From positions 1,240,001-1,304,000 of the forward strand of contig NZ_JAGQFP010000002.1 of assembly GCF_019090095.1 (NCBI RefSeq): a DNA stretch of 64,000 bases. Reading direction: 5' to 3'. This DNA comes from Stutzerimonas stutzeri. Lineage in GTDB: Bacteria; Pseudomonadota; Gammaproteobacteria; Pseudomonadales; Pseudomonadaceae. Positions 1 through 8,759 of the stretch are shown piece by piece. Below the pieces are notes generated by a model. That model saw only the letters and a program-made list of their open reading frames with translations, made no database searches and was not told where the DNA came from. A program made the translations under genes and the position numbers. Numbering within the stretch: the stretch's first letter is position 1; every line of letters begins with the position of its first letter.

Positions 1-600
1 CAGCTGGAGGCGGTGCTGCCGGCGTTTCGAGGTGATTTGCAGCAGATTCCACCGATGTACTCCGCGCTCAAGCGTGACGGTCAGCCGCTATACAAGCTGG
101 CGCGTGCCGGGGAAGTAGTGGAGCGAGAGCCACGTTCTGTTAATATTGCGCGCTTGGATCTGCTGTCGCTCGACGGTGACCGGGCTCGCCTTGCAGTGAG
201 CTGCAGCAAAGGCACCTACATTCGTACGCTGGTCGAAGACATCGGCCGCGAATTGGGCTGTGGCGCGCACGTTGCGGAGTTGCGTCGGACCCAGGCCGGG
301 CCGTTCGATCTGGCCCAGACGGTCAGCCTCGAAGCGCTCGAGCAGGCTCACGCGGAAGGTGGTGCGGAAGCGGTAGACGCATTCCTCAAACCAGTGGACA
401 GCGGGTTGGAGCATTGGCCACTGTTGCAGTTGTCAGAGCACAGCGCGTTTTATTGGTTGCATGGGCAGCCGGTGCGTGCACCGGAAGCGCCGAAGTTCGG
501 CATGCTGCGCGTGCAGGATCACAATGGCCGCTTCATCGGTATCGGTGAAGTGAGTGAAGACGGGCGCATAGCGCCGCGTCGCTTGATTCGGTCGGAATGA
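1..600 (+). CDS. truB: tRNA pseudouridine-55 synthase TruB (5' end outside window)
   Basis: Converts U55 to pseudouridine in the T-loop of tRNAs. The frame is open from base 1, so the gene enters from the left and only the last 199 residues are visible. The segment holding the catalytic Asp lies upstream of the window. Visible TruB hallmarks are [19 protein letters not shown] near the start and the [16 protein letters not shown] motif, followed by the small C-terminal PUA-like domain. rpsO and pnp follow on the same strand, the usual truB-rpsO-pnp order of proteobacteria. Identity is firm; completeness cannot be judged. Confidence 0.96.
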   Translation, partial: QLEAVLPAFRGDLQQIPPMYSALKRDGQPLYKLARAGEVVEREPRSVNIARLDLLSLDGDRARLAVSCSKGTYIRTLVEDIGRELGCGAHVAELRRTQAGPFDLAQTVSLEALEQAHAEGGAEAVDAFLKPVDSGLEHWPLLQLSEHSAFYWLHGQPVRAPEAPKFGMLRVQDHNGRFIGIGEVSEDGRIAPRRLIRSE

Positions 601-606
601 CCGATG

Positions 607-630
607 CGCCCACCGCATCGACGGTGGGCG
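607..630 (+). terminator. Hairpin after truB, weak terminator candidate
   Basis: CGCCCACCG (607-615) and CGGTGGGCG (622-630) form a 9-bp stem with a 6-nt loop directly after the truB stop. There is no T-run behind it, so it may be a processing or partial-termination site between truB and rpsO rather than a classical intrinsic terminator. Confidence 0.4.
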
Positions 631-716
631 TGACGAGGGTGGCTGTCGGCAGGCACGGTCATGCCTCTTTTAATAAAACGGGACACGTCCCGGCCTGTTC
701 ATAGAAGGAGCCCATC

Positions 717-986
717 ATGGCACTTAGCGTTGAAGAAAAAGCCCAGATCGTTGACGAGTACAAGCAAGGTGAAGGCGATACCGGTTCTCCGGAAGTGCAG
801 GTTGCCCTGCTGACCGCCAACATCAACAAGCTGCAAGGTCACTTCAAGGCCAACGGTAAAGATCACCACTCCCGTCGTGGTCTGATCCGCATGGTCAACC
901 AGCGTCGTAAGCTGCTGGATTACCTGAAGGGCAAGGACACCACTCGTTACAGCACTCTGATTGGTCGTCTGGGTCTGCGTCGCTAA
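717..986 (+). CDS. rpsO: 30S ribosomal protein S15
   Basis: Primary 16S rRNA-binding protein of the small-subunit platform. The 89-residue length is exactly that of the family. The protein shows the S15 core motifs [33 protein letters not shown] and the C-terminal IGRLGLRR. Start ATG 717 is preceded by GAAGGAG at good spacing. The 116-bp leader contains a short GGGAC/GTCCC stem (679-692), a plausible place for S15 autoregulation, which is known in E. coli but is only inferred here. It sits between truB and pnp on the same strand. Confidence 0.98.
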   Translation: MALSVEEKAQIVDEYKQGEGDTGSPEVQVALLTANINKLQGHFKANGKDHHSRRGLIRMVNQRRKLLDYLKGKDTTRYSTLIGRLGLRR

Positions 987-1013
987 GCGATGCTGACGCG
1001 TAGCTGAATGCCG

Positions 1014-1049
1014 AAGCTGGAAGTGGGGCTAGCCCTGCTTCCAGCTTTT
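1014..1049 (+). terminator. Intrinsic terminator between rpsO and pnp
   Basis: AAGCTGGAAG (1014-1023) pairs with CTTCCAGCTT (1038-1047), followed by a short T-rich tail. It lies between rpsO and pnp and probably attenuates read-through, so that pnp is partly expressed from the upstream promoter. Confidence 0.7.
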
Positions 1050-1194
1050 GCCTTTCAGAAGCGCGTGTTTTGGACAGCGGCAGGGTTCGATTCCCGCCAC
1101 TGCCCACGAATCTGCAACACGCGTCCGGCGTGAGGCTCTGCCCGTAGGACGTAGTAAAACGATTCCCCCAAGGCAACATAGAGAAGGAACCACC

Positions 1195-3300
1195 GTGAAC
1201 CCGGTTATCAAGAAATTTCAGTTCGGTCAGTCGACCGTAACCCTCGAGACAGGCCGCGTTGCCCGTCAGGCTTCCGGCGCCGTGCTGGTCTCCGTCGACG
1301 ACGACGTCACCGTGCTGGTGACCGTGGTTGGCGCCAAGACCGCCGATCCGAGCAAGGGCTTCTTCCCGCTCTCGGTCCACTATCAGGAAAAAACCTACGC
1401 GGCCGGCAAGATCCCTGGCGGCTTCTTCAAGCGTGAAGCGCGTCCCTCGGAAAAGGAAACACTGACCTCGCGCCTGATCGACCGGCCGATCCGTCCGCTG
1501 TTCCCGGAAGGCTTCCAGAATGAAGTCCAGGTCATCTGCACCGTCGTTTCGACCAGCAAGAAGACCGATCCGGACATCGCCGCCATGATCGGTACGTCCG
1601 CCGCACTGGCCATTTCGGGCATCCCGTTCAACGGCCCGATCGGTGCCGCGCGCGTGGCGTTCCACCCGGAAACCGGCTACCTGCTGAACCCGACGTACGA
1701 GCAGCTCAAGGCGTCCAGCCTGGACATGGTCGTAGCCGGCACCAAGGATGCCGTGCTGATGGTCGAGTCCGAGGCCAAGGAACTGACCGAAGACCAGATG
1801 CTCGGCGCTGTGCTGTTCGCTCACGACGAGTTCCAGGCCGTCATCCAGGCGGTGAACGAGCTGGCCGCTGAAGCGGCGAAGCCTACCTGGGATTGGCAAC
1901 CGAAGGCCGAGAACACCGCGCTGCTCAGCGCGATCCGTAGCGAGTTCGGCGAGCAGATTTCCCAGGCCTACACCATCATCGTCAAGCAGGACCGTTACGC
2001 GCGCCTGGGCGAGCTGCGTGATCAGGTCGTCGCCAAGTTTGCCAGCGAAGAAGGCCAGCCCTCGGCCTCCGAGGTCAAGGAAGCGTTCGGCGAGATCGAG
2101 TACCGCACCGTTCGCGAGAACATCGTCAACGGCAAGCCGCGCATCGATGGTCGTGACAACCGCACTGTCCGTCCGCTGAATATCGAAGTCGGCGTACTGC
2201 CCAAGACTCACGGTTCTGCCTTGTTCACCCGTGGCGAAACCCAGGCTCTGGTCGTTGCGACCTTGGGTACCGCGCGTGACGCCCAGCTGCTCGACACCCT
2301 GGAAGGCGAAAAGAAAGATGCCTTCATGCTGCATTACAACTTCCCACCGTACTCGGTCGGTGAATGTGGCCGCATGGGTGCAACCGGGCGCCGCGAGATC
2401 GGCCATGGTCGTCTGGCCCGTCGTGGCGTCGCCGCCATGCTGCCGAGCGCCGACCAGTTCCCGTACACCGTCCGTGTCGTTTCGGAGATCACCGAGTCCA
2501 ACGGTTCCAGCTCCATGGCGTCGGTCTGTGGTGCCTCGTTGGCGCTGATGGATGCAGGCGTTCCGATGAAGGCCCCGGTGGCCGGTATCGCTATGGGCCT
2601 GGTCAAGGAAGGCGAGAAGTTCGCCGTTCTGACCGATATCCTGGGTGACGAAGACCACCTCGGCGACATGGACTTCAAGGTCGCCGGAACGGTCAACGGC
2701 GTGACCGCGCTGCAGATGGATATCAAGATCCAGGGCATCACCGAGGAGATCATGGAGATCGCCCTGGGCCAGGCACTGGAAGCGCGTCAGAACATCCTCG
2801 GCCAGATGAATCAAGTCATCGCTCAGTCGCGCACCGAGCTGTCGGCCAACGCACCGACCATGATTGCCATGAAGATCGATCAGGACAAGATCCGCGATGT
2901 GATCGGCAAGGGCGGCGCCACCATTCGCAGCATTTGCGAAGAAACCAAGGCCTCGATCGACATCGAGGACGATGGCTCGATCAAGATCTTCGGCGAAACC
3001 AAGGAAGCGGCCGAGGCAGCCAAGCAGCGCGTGCTGGGCATCACCGCCGAAGCGGAAATCGGCAAGATCTACGTCGGTAAGGTTGAGCGCATCGTCGATT
3101 TCGGCGCGTTCGTCAACATCCTCCCGGGCAAGGACGGTCTGGTGCACATCTCGATGCTGAGCGATCAGCGCGTCGAGAAGGTCACCGACGTCCTCAAGGA
3201 AGGCCAGGAAGTCAAGGTCCTGGTCCTGGACGTGGACAACCGTGGCCGCATCAAGCTGTCCATCAAGGACGTTGCTGCTGCCGAGGCGTCCGGCGCCTGA
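1195..3300 (+). CDS. pnp: Polynucleotide phosphorylase
   Basis: Phosphorolytic 3'-5' exoribonuclease of the RNA degradosome. The open frame extends upstream, but the GTG at 1195 is chosen because the family begins [12 protein letters not shown] and AGAAGGAA precedes it; this gives 701 residues, the usual pseudomonad length. Order of domains: RNase PH domain 1, an alpha-helical linker, RNase PH domain 2 ([15 protein letters not shown] segment [20 protein letters not shown]), a KH domain with [10 protein letters not shown], and a C-terminal S1 domain starting [18 protein letters not shown]. The 208-bp leader is long, as in E. coli where PNPase and RNase III autoregulate pnp; that mechanism is only inferred here. 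Confidence 0.98.
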   Translation: MNPVIKKFQFGQSTVTLETGRVARQASGAVLVSVDDDVTVLVTVVGAKTADPSKGFFPLSVHYQEKTYAAGKIPGGFFKREARPSEKETLTSRLIDRPIRPLFPEGFQNEVQVICTVVSTSKKTDPDIAAMIGTSAALAISGIPFNGPIGAARVAFHPETGYLLNPTYEQLKASSLDMVVAGTKDAVLMVESEAKELTEDQMLGAVLFAHDEFQAVIQAVNELAAEAAKPTWDWQPKAENTALLSAIRSEFGEQISQAYTIIVKQDRYARLGELRDQVVAKFASEEGQPSASEVKEAFGEIEYRTVRENIVNGKPRIDGRDNRTVRPLNIEVGVLPKTHGSALFTRGETQALVVATLGTARDAQLLDTLEGEKKDAFMLHYNFPPYSVGECGRMGATGRREIGHGRLARRGVAAMLPSADQFPYTVRVVSEITESNGSSSMASVCGASLALMDAGVPMKAPVAGIAMGLVKEGEKFAVLTDILGDEDHLGDMDFKVAGTVNGVTALQMDIKIQGITEEIMEIALGQALEARQNILGQMNQVIAQSRTELSANAPTMIAMKIDQDKIRDVIGKGGATIRSICEETKASIDIEDDGSIKIFGETKEAAEAAKQRVLGITAEAEIGKIYVGKVERIVDFGAFVNILPGKDGLVHISMLSDQRVEKVTDVLKEGQEVKVLVLDVDNRGRIKLSIKDVAAAEASGA

Positions 3301-3320
3301 TTTGCCGGTGTTAGGAAAAA

Positions 3321-3344
3321 GAGCCCTTCGGGGCTCTTTTTTTT
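3321..3344 (+). terminator. Rho-independent terminator of pnp
   Basis: GAGCCC-TTCG-GGGCTC stem with a stable UUCG loop, followed directly by eight T residues. Confidence 0.95.
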
Positions 3345-3497
3345 GGGCTCAGATAAGCGGAGCGAGCCGAGACGGGCGATCTCGCATTGCAGACTGCACG
3401 CCTCAGCTGGGCGAAACATGCAGAGTGCTAGTGGCCAAGCGATATTGTTCAGACTCTAAGCTGTTGATTATAAAGCCTTTTATGGTCTTAAGTTTTT

Positions 3498-3513
3498 TGG
3501 CATGCCGCTTGCG
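3498..3513 (+). promoter_or_regulatory. Sigma-54 (-24/-12) promoter candidate
   Basis: TGGCATGCCGCTTGCG has the GG and GC dinucleotides exactly 10 bp apart and matches the RpoN consensus TGGCAC-N5-TTGC closely. It lies 65 bp upstream of the BON-protein start. The expected start of transcription is near 3523-3525. A stem (CTGCGGCA 3529-3536 / TGCCGCAG 3543-3550) follows in the presumed leader. Confidence 0.65.
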
Positions 3514-3577
3514 ATGTTTACAGTGACTCTGCGGCAGGACTGTGCCGCAGCGACTATGAGAAACAGGAGTGCTATCC

Positions 3578-3979
3578 ATGAACAAGATCCAGACCACTAT
3601 TACCGCTGCCACCATCGCTACCGCTTTGAGCTTGCCGCTGGCGGGGGCCGCGTTCGCCGACGTCACGCCTGCCCTGAGCGACAGCCAACCCATGATGCTG
3701 GCAGCAACCGACAGCGACCTGGAAAACTCGGCCGAGCACACCGCTAACGAAGCCGGTGAAGCCATGTCCGACACTTGGATCACCACCAAGGTCAAATCCG
3801 CGCTGCTGGCCGGCGACTCGACTCCTGGCATGAAAATCGAAGTGGAAACCAACGATGGCGTCGTCTCGCTGTCCGGTACCGTTGCGAGCGAAGCGCAGCG
3901 TGAGATGGCGATTGACAAGGCCAAGGGCATCGAAGGCGTGAAAGATGTTTCCGCCGATGGCCTGAAAGCCGTCGACTGA
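3578..3979 (+). CDS. BON-domain periplasmic protein (OsmY-like)
   Basis: A 133-residue exported protein. Residues 1-28 form a Sec signal peptide (MNKIQTTITAATIATALSL then a GAAFA cleavage region). Residues from about 65 to the end form one BON domain, with WITTKVKSALLAGDSTPGMK, VVSLSGTVASEAQREMAIDK and IEGVKDV. BON domains in OsmY and related proteins bind lipid or associate with the envelope under stress. The start is ATG 3578, behind ACAGGAG; the in-frame GTG nine bases earlier lies inside the Shine-Dalgarno. The gene stands alone between two terminators. The sigma-54-type promoter upstream suggests RpoN control, which is inference. Confidence 0.88.
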   Translation: MNKIQTTITAATIATALSLPLAGAAFADVTPALSDSQPMMLAATDSDLENSAEHTANEAGEAMSDTWITTKVKSALLAGDSTPGMKIEVETNDGVVSLSGTVASEAQREMAIDKAKGIEGVKDVSADGLKAVD

Positions 3980-4000
3980 TACCGCACCGATGGTGCAGAG

Positions 4001-4028
4001 AACCCGCTGTTTGCCAGCGGGTTTTTTT
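4001..4028 (+). terminator. Rho-independent terminator of the BON gene
   Basis: AACCCGCTG (4001-4009) pairs with CAGCGGGTT (4015-4023), followed by a T-run. It overlaps the end of the convergent DUF2845 gene. Confidence 0.92.
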
Positions 4029-4335
4029 ATTGGCGCTCGCTGTCTATGCGCGTGAGGCGATTCCCTTCGAAACGCAGGAAGTGATACATGCCGTTGGTGG
4101 GGCCGTAGGTCCACTCCTCGACGGGCACCTCCTGGCGGAACCCGTAATCATCGATGATTTCGCGGTAGCCGGTCATGGCGCGGGCCGACGGCTCGCCGCA
4201 TTTGGCCGCGACCTCGGCGGTGGTGGCTTGCAGGCTGACCAGCTTGCTGCGACAGCGGAAGGTCGACGATGCGTTGGCATCCACCGCGCCGAGCGACAGG
4301 AGCAGCACCGTCAACAGCGCGCCGACTGGCTTCAT
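4027..4335 (-). CDS. DUF2845 periplasmic protein, copy 2
   Basis: A 102-residue secreted protein with an N-terminal signal peptide (about 22 residues, ending near DANA). The mature part matches the DUF2845 pattern: FRCRSKLVSL, AAKCGEPSA, then EEWTYGPTNGMYHFLRFEGNRL. Two Cys residues could form a disulfide. It is the downstream paralogue of the neighbouring gene at 4348-4659, with a 12-bp gap, so the two are probably co-transcribed. The function of the family is unknown to me; the repeated EEW-YGP-NG motif resembles SmpA/OmlA-like envelope proteins in general style only. Confidence 0.82.
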   Translation of the reverse strand: MKPVGALLTVLLLSLGAVDANASSTFRCRSKLVSLQATTAEVAAKCGEPSARAMTGYREIIDDYGFRQEVPVEEWTYGPTNGMYHFLRFEGNRLTRIDSERQ

Positions 4336-4347
4336 TGGGCCATCAGC

Positions 4348-4659
4348 TCAGTGCTCACGGCGTGTTTCGATCTCGACCAGGCGGTTGCCTTCGAAGGTCA
4401 GGATGCTGAACACGCCGTTTCGCGGTCCGTAGACCCATTCCTCGCGTGCCATCTCGCGTCGTTCGTTGGGGCTTAAGGTATAGCCGACGAAGTCCCGCTG
4501 CAGCGGCTCGCCGCACTTGCGCTCGACCTCGAAGGTGCGGTCACCCGTGCTGATCAGATCACTGCCGCAGCGCAGGGTCTGCGCAGTGGCCACCTGGCCC
4601 AGCAGGAGGAGGCACAGTAGCGCAGCCAATCGACAGGGGGGCACTCCGGCGCGCTTCAT
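4348..4659 (-). CDS. DUF2845 periplasmic protein, copy 1
   Basis: A 103-residue paralogue of the next gene. It has a signal peptide with hydrophobic core LAALLCLLLLG and cleavage near ATA-QT. The mature domain has LRCGSDLIS, ERKCGEPLQRDF, then REEWVYGPRNGVFSILTFEGNRL. The ATG overlaps the end of the upstream DUF748 gene by 4 bp (ATGA-type junction), which indicates translational coupling to that large envelope protein. The specific role is unknown; the context argues for an envelope function. Confidence 0.82.
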   Translation of the reverse strand: MKRAGVPPCRLAALLCLLLLGQVATAQTLRCGSDLISTGDRTFEVERKCGEPLQRDFVGYTLSPNERREMAREEWVYGPRNGVFSILTFEGNRLVEIETRREH

Positions 4660-7580
4660 TCGGCCTCCAGGTGCAATTCGGTCGTGACCTGTTGGCCGTC
4701 AGGCGCTTCGGTAATGCTGGTGTCCAGCAGGTAGACGCGATCGGCTGGTAGCTGGGCCTCATCGACCAGATAGTCCTTGATGCTGCCCGCACGCTCCCGG
4801 CTCAGCCGTCGCAACAGGGCGGTGCTGTTCTCGCGACTGTCGAGTATCGCCTGGCGCAGGAGCCCGGTGCGGGTGTCCTCATCCAGCTGTTGCCATTCGC
4901 TCGGCGGTTGCTGTTGCAGTCGGCTGCGGTAGATTCCTTCGAGCATCGCGCTTTTCTCCTCTTCGCCGATCTGCAGTTCGGCGGCGTCGGCGGGAACCTT
5001 GTCTCCGCGTCGTTGCAGTACCTTGTACCAGGTCTGCTGATATTCGCGCTCGAGCCATTGTTCGGCAAGCAGAGGACCATCGAGCGTCGGGGCGCTCCTG
5101 CCTTCGACCTCCAGGCGCAGCACAGGACGCTCCTTGAGCGCGGCCGCCAGGGTGTCGAGTCGGCTGCGCGCCTCGCGGTCCAGTGCGCTGCTGCCCGGCG
5201 CAAACGGGATCTCATTGAGATCGGCCTGGCTGCCCCCGACCAGTCCGCCGAGAAACTTGAACGGCGACTTCACAGCCCGCACCACCAAATTGCGCAGCGT
5301 CTGCCATACGATCGGCATCACGTCGAACTGCGGGTTGTTCAGGTCGCCTTGCACGGGGAGCTTGATAGCGATGGTGCCGCTACTGTCTTTCAGCAAGGCG
5401 ACGGCCAGACGGACCGGTAGGTCCACGGCCTGTTCGCTGTCGACTTTTTCACCGAGCTGCAGTTGCTCAAGCACCACTTCGTTCTCGGCGTTCAGCTGGC
5501 CCTGCTGGATGCGGTAATGCAGGTCAAGATTGAGACGGCCCTTGCGGATGCGGTATCCGGCGAACTTGGCCGAATAGGGCGACAGGGTGGTCAGCTCGAC
5601 GCGCCTGAACTGGGTCGCGATATCGAGGCTCTGCAAAGGATCGAAGGGGGTGAGGCTGCCTTTGATACTGACCGGTGCGTAGCGATCGACCTTGCCCTGT
5701 ACGTCGACGGCCGCGGGTCGTTGGGCACGGTTGTCGAGCGTGCCGATTTTCCCGTTGAGTTCCTGCACCGCGGTGATGAAGGGCGGGCGCAAGCTGAGGT
5801 CGGAGAAATTGGCCGAGCCGTCGCTGATGCTGATGTCGCCGATACGAATGGCCATGGGTGCAGCCGGCTCGGCCGCGGTTGCCGTCGTTTTGGCGCTGTC
5901 AGCGGGTGCCTTGTCCACCAGAAGGTCGTTGATGTTGGTGGTGAGGTCCGGGTTGATGATGAAGCGTGCATAGGGCTGAATCAGGTCGATATGCCCAATT
6001 TGCAGCGCTGAGGGATGCTGATAGTTCAGCGCGTCGAGTTCCAGACGCTGCCATTTAACGAAGTCCCGGTCCTTGATCGTATCCAGCGTATGCAACTGAG
6101 TGACGTTTGCCGTTCCGGCCACGCTGAAGGCCAGGGGGTCGGTGCCGGTCAGGTCCAGTTGCAGCTGGCTGGCCAGCAGACCACTGCGTAGCTCCAGATG
6201 GACGAACGGGGTGAGGTAAGCCTGCGCAATGCGCAAGTCGATGTCTTGCGTGCTGATCTCGAGTCGCCCGGTCGCAGGCTGCAGTTGTAGCTGTCCGGCG
6301 GCCTTCAGTGCGCCCTGTTTGCCGACGCGGGTGTTCAGCCTGAGGTCAAACGGCGAGGTGCCCAGGCTGTCGAAATTGGCGATGTCGAGATCCAGCGCGC
6401 TCAGGTCCAGCGCGACCTCCTGCTCCGGCACGCGATCGTTCAGGTGAACCTGATAGTCGCGTAGCTGCGCGTCGCGTAACCGCACCTGCCAGGCCGTGTC
6501 TGGCTCCGTCGCGTCGGCGGTTGCTGCCGGCGAGGATGCCGCGTCCTCGGCGGCGGCGCGGCGGCGCTGTGCGTCTGATTTGGGTGCCAGCCACTTCTGC
6601 CAATTAAGCTCGCCATCGGACTCTCGTGTTACCCAGGTCTCCAGCGTACGGCTACGCAGCTGGCCGATGGTTACCTGCTGCTTGGCCAGATCCAGTGACG
6701 TCTCGCTGATTTCCAGGCCTTCCAGACGACCCGCAGGTTCTCCATCGGGCGTGTCGAGTTTGAGCGCGGTCAGTTGCGCGTTCAGGTCGCTCAGCTGCAG
6801 TTCGGTGCCTTTGGCAAGATCGAGCCGATAATCGCTGGCGAAGCTGAGCCGACCTTCCCGCAGGCGCAAGGGAACCGCGTCCTGGGCATAGGCCCAGAAA
6901 TCCTTGAGCAGTACATTGCTGACGCTCAGTTGACCAGATGAGCTGACAGGTGCCAGGCTGACCCGCCCACGCCAGTCCACCCGCGCACCGCTGGGACCGG
7001 TCGCGACCAGCACGGCGTCGGCGGCATCTTCCGAACGGGTCGCGAAATTGAGCAGCTCGAAGTTGAGCGAGTCGAGCACGAAATCGATGGGTTCGGCGGG
7101 GCGCCGGTCAGCGAAATGCACGGAGCCCTCAACCAGTTGCAGTCGACCGATGCTCAGCGCGAACGGCTCTTTCTCGGTTTCATCGGGCGCCTCGTCAGCC
7201 GGAGGCAGGTCGAACAGCTGGGTCAGGTTGAGCACGCCGTTTTCGTCAAAAACCACTTCGGTGTGCAGTTCAACCAGCTCGATATCTTCGATCTGCAGGG
7301 TGCGCTGCCAGAGACTGCTCCACCGCAGGTTCAGGTAAAGGCGCTCGAAGCCGAGCTGTGGTTGTTCGGCTTCGCCGAGGCGCAGATCGAACAGCGTCAG
7401 TTCAAGGCTGAACGGATTGAACTCGATGCGCTCCAGGCGCGCCGGCACCGTTGCGTATTGGATCAGCTGTTGGTTGATGACCCGCTGGGCAACGCCAGGC
7501 ACTATCAGAAAGCCGAGGAGGCAATAGCAGACCAGTGCGGTCATCAGGGCGATGAGCGCGCGCTTCATTCCATTGGGCAT
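4656..7580 (-). CDS. DUF748 / AsmA-like inter-membrane protein
   Basis: A 974-residue protein with one N-terminal membrane anchor (residues about 6-27, ALIALMTALVCYCLLGFLIV) and a very long periplasmic part of repeating beta-strand segments typical of DUF748, a relative of AsmA/TamB bridge proteins. Conserved phrases include RLERIEFNPFSLELT near the start. An OmpA-like stretch appears late (IPFAPGSSALDREARSRLDTL, about residue 800) with LRLEVEGRSAP. Family knowledge suggests lipid transport or envelope homeostasis, which is not shown here. ATG 7580 and ATG 7568 are both possible starts. Two DUF2845 genes follow with overlap or a tiny gap. Confidence 0.85.
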   Translation of the reverse strand: MPNGMKRALIALMTALVCYCLLGFLIVPGVAQRVINQQLIQYATVPARLERIEFNPFSLELTLFDLRLGEAEQPQLGFERLYLNLRWSSLWQRTLQIEDIELVELHTEVVFDENGVLNLTQLFDLPPADEAPDETEKEPFALSIGRLQLVEGSVHFADRRPAEPIDFVLDSLNFELLNFATRSEDAADAVLVATGPSGARVDWRGRVSLAPVSSSGQLSVSNVLLKDFWAYAQDAVPLRLREGRLSFASDYRLDLAKGTELQLSDLNAQLTALKLDTPDGEPAGRLEGLEISETSLDLAKQQVTIGQLRSRTLETWVTRESDGELNWQKWLAPKSDAQRRRAAAEDAASSPAATADATEPDTAWQVRLRDAQLRDYQVHLNDRVPEQEVALDLSALDLDIANFDSLGTSPFDLRLNTRVGKQGALKAAGQLQLQPATGRLEISTQDIDLRIAQAYLTPFVHLELRSGLLASQLQLDLTGTDPLAFSVAGTANVTQLHTLDTIKDRDFVKWQRLELDALNYQHPSALQIGHIDLIQPYARFIINPDLTTNINDLLVDKAPADSAKTTATAAEPAAPMAIRIGDISISDGSANFSDLSLRPPFITAVQELNGKIGTLDNRAQRPAAVDVQGKVDRYAPVSIKGSLTPFDPLQSLDIATQFRRVELTTLSPYSAKFAGYRIRKGRLNLDLHYRIQQGQLNAENEVVLEQLQLGEKVDSEQAVDLPVRLAVALLKDSSGTIAIKLPVQGDLNNPQFDVMPIVWQTLRNLVVRAVKSPFKFLGGLVGGSQADLNEIPFAPGSSALDREARSRLDTLAAALKERPVLRLEVEGRSAPTLDGPLLAEQWLEREYQQTWYKVLQRRGDKVPADAAELQIGEEEKSAMLEGIYRSRLQQQPPSEWQQLDEDTRTGLLRQAILDSRENSTALLRRLSRERAGSIKDYLVDEAQLPADRVYLLDTSITEAPDGQQVTTELHLEAE

Positions 7581-7667
7581 GCGGACCTACATTCCGGGGC
7601 AGTGGGACTGCCTTGGAGTATGGCACGACATGCGGGTTCCTCTATGCGGCACGAGAACCGCTGCGTC

Positions 7668-8684
7668 TCACAGCTGTAAGATCAGGATCTTCAGCGGCGC
7701 CCTGCCATCGGCCGAAGGAAAGTCGGCCGCCGGCGCCAGCACCTGCCACTCGCGCACCGGCCGACCGGCCTTTGTCGCGCAGCGCAGCACTTGCTCGCGC
7801 CATTCGTTCAGGTCGACCTTCGCCAGGTTGTTGCAGCAAATCAGCACGCCGTCTTCGGCGGTCGCGAGCAGGGCGGGTTTGAGCAGGCTCTGATAATCGC
7901 GCAATAGGTCGACGGTGCCAAATGGGCTCTTCGACCAGGCGGGCGGGTCGAGCAGCACCAGGTCGAATTGCTTGGGCGCCAGGCGCGGGTAGTCGGGCAG
8001 CGCTCGGCCTCGGCGTTGGGGGATCGGCAAGTCGGCCAGCTGGCGGATCGCCGGGAAGTAGTCCGACTGAATGAACTGCATCGGCTGCAAGTCCGGATTG
8101 AGCGCGCCATTCTCCCGACCGACCGCCAGATTGCTTTCGGCAAAGTCCAGGTTGTACACCTCGGTCGCACCGCCCCCAGCGGCGCACAGACCGACCCCGC
8201 AGGTGTAGGCGAACAGGTTGAGGACCGACTTGCCGGCGGCGTTGGCCTTGATCCAGCCACGGGCGTTACGCAGGTCGAGGAACAGCAAGGGGTCCTGACC
8301 GCTGTGGCGCGCGCGGACGCGGTAGTTCAGGCCCCATTCCTGACCGATCTGGTCCTGCAGCGCGTCGGCGTCGGCGCGGTAGACCGGGTCCGTACGGTCG
8401 ATGCGTGAGTTGCCTTGCGAGCGGTCGTTGTAGACAAGCGATAGCGGCACGCCCAGGCTCGCGCAGCTTTGCTCATGCAGGGCCAGCAGCGCGTCACGCG
8501 CCAGCGGCTGGTGAAAGCTCTGCACCAGTAGCTGCGGGCCATACCGATCCACCGTCAGTCCAGGGGCACCTTCCTGGCTGCCGTGGAACAACCGGTAGCA
8601 GTCGGTAGCCTGGCTGTGCAGTTCGGCGAGCAGGGCTGAGCGATTGTCGTAAGCGGCGCGCAGCGCCTGTTCGAGAGAGGGCAT
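7668..8684 (-). CDS. Class I SAM-dependent (RlmI-like) rRNA methyltransferase
   Basis: A 338-residue methyltransferase. The SAM-binding motif I is VLNLFAYTCGVGLCAA at about residue 170, the acidic motif II is YNLDFAESNLA, and the catalytic motif is LVLLDPPAWSKSPFG. The N-terminal part (CYRLFHGSQEGAPGLTVDRYG, then VYNDRS) resembles the RNA-binding EEHEE region of RlmI/RlmK-type 23S rRNA m5C/m7G methyltransferases, but the PUA domain of E. coli RlmI appears absent. The target base is unknown. It stands alone between the DUF748 gene and the thiolase gene on the same strand. Confidence 0.85.
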   Translation of the reverse strand: MPSLEQALRAAYDNRSALLAELHSQATDCYRLFHGSQEGAPGLTVDRYGPQLLVQSFHQPLARDALLALHEQSCASLGVPLSLVYNDRSQGNSRIDRTDPVYRADADALQDQIGQEWGLNYRVRARHSGQDPLLFLDLRNARGWIKANAAGKSVLNLFAYTCGVGLCAAGGGATEVYNLDFAESNLAVGRENGALNPDLQPMQFIQSDYFPAIRQLADLPIPQRRGRALPDYPRLAPKQFDLVLLDPPAWSKSPFGTVDLLRDYQSLLKPALLATAEDGVLICCNNLAKVDLNEWREQVLRCATKAGRPVREWQVLAPAADFPSADGRAPLKILILQL

Positions 8685-8759
8685 GCGCGGCGACTCGGAA
8701 GAGAGGGCCGCGCAGTCTAGCGGAAATTGCCGGCGCGAGCCGGCCTGTTGTCGCGCCGA

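Noticed and set aside
1080..1125. tRNA-like T-arm (GGTTCGATTCCCG) in the pnp leader
   Set aside because: The sequence resembles a tRNA or tmRNA 3' end, but the acceptor does not end in CCA, the T-stem has a bulge, and no matching 5' half is visible. More likely a chance leader hairpin or an old remnant.
895..3147. 750-residue open frame on the minus strand opposite pnp
   Set aside because: It mirrors the codon bias of pnp in a high-GC genome. The pnp frame has every PNPase motif, and the antisense translation is low-complexity and matches no family.
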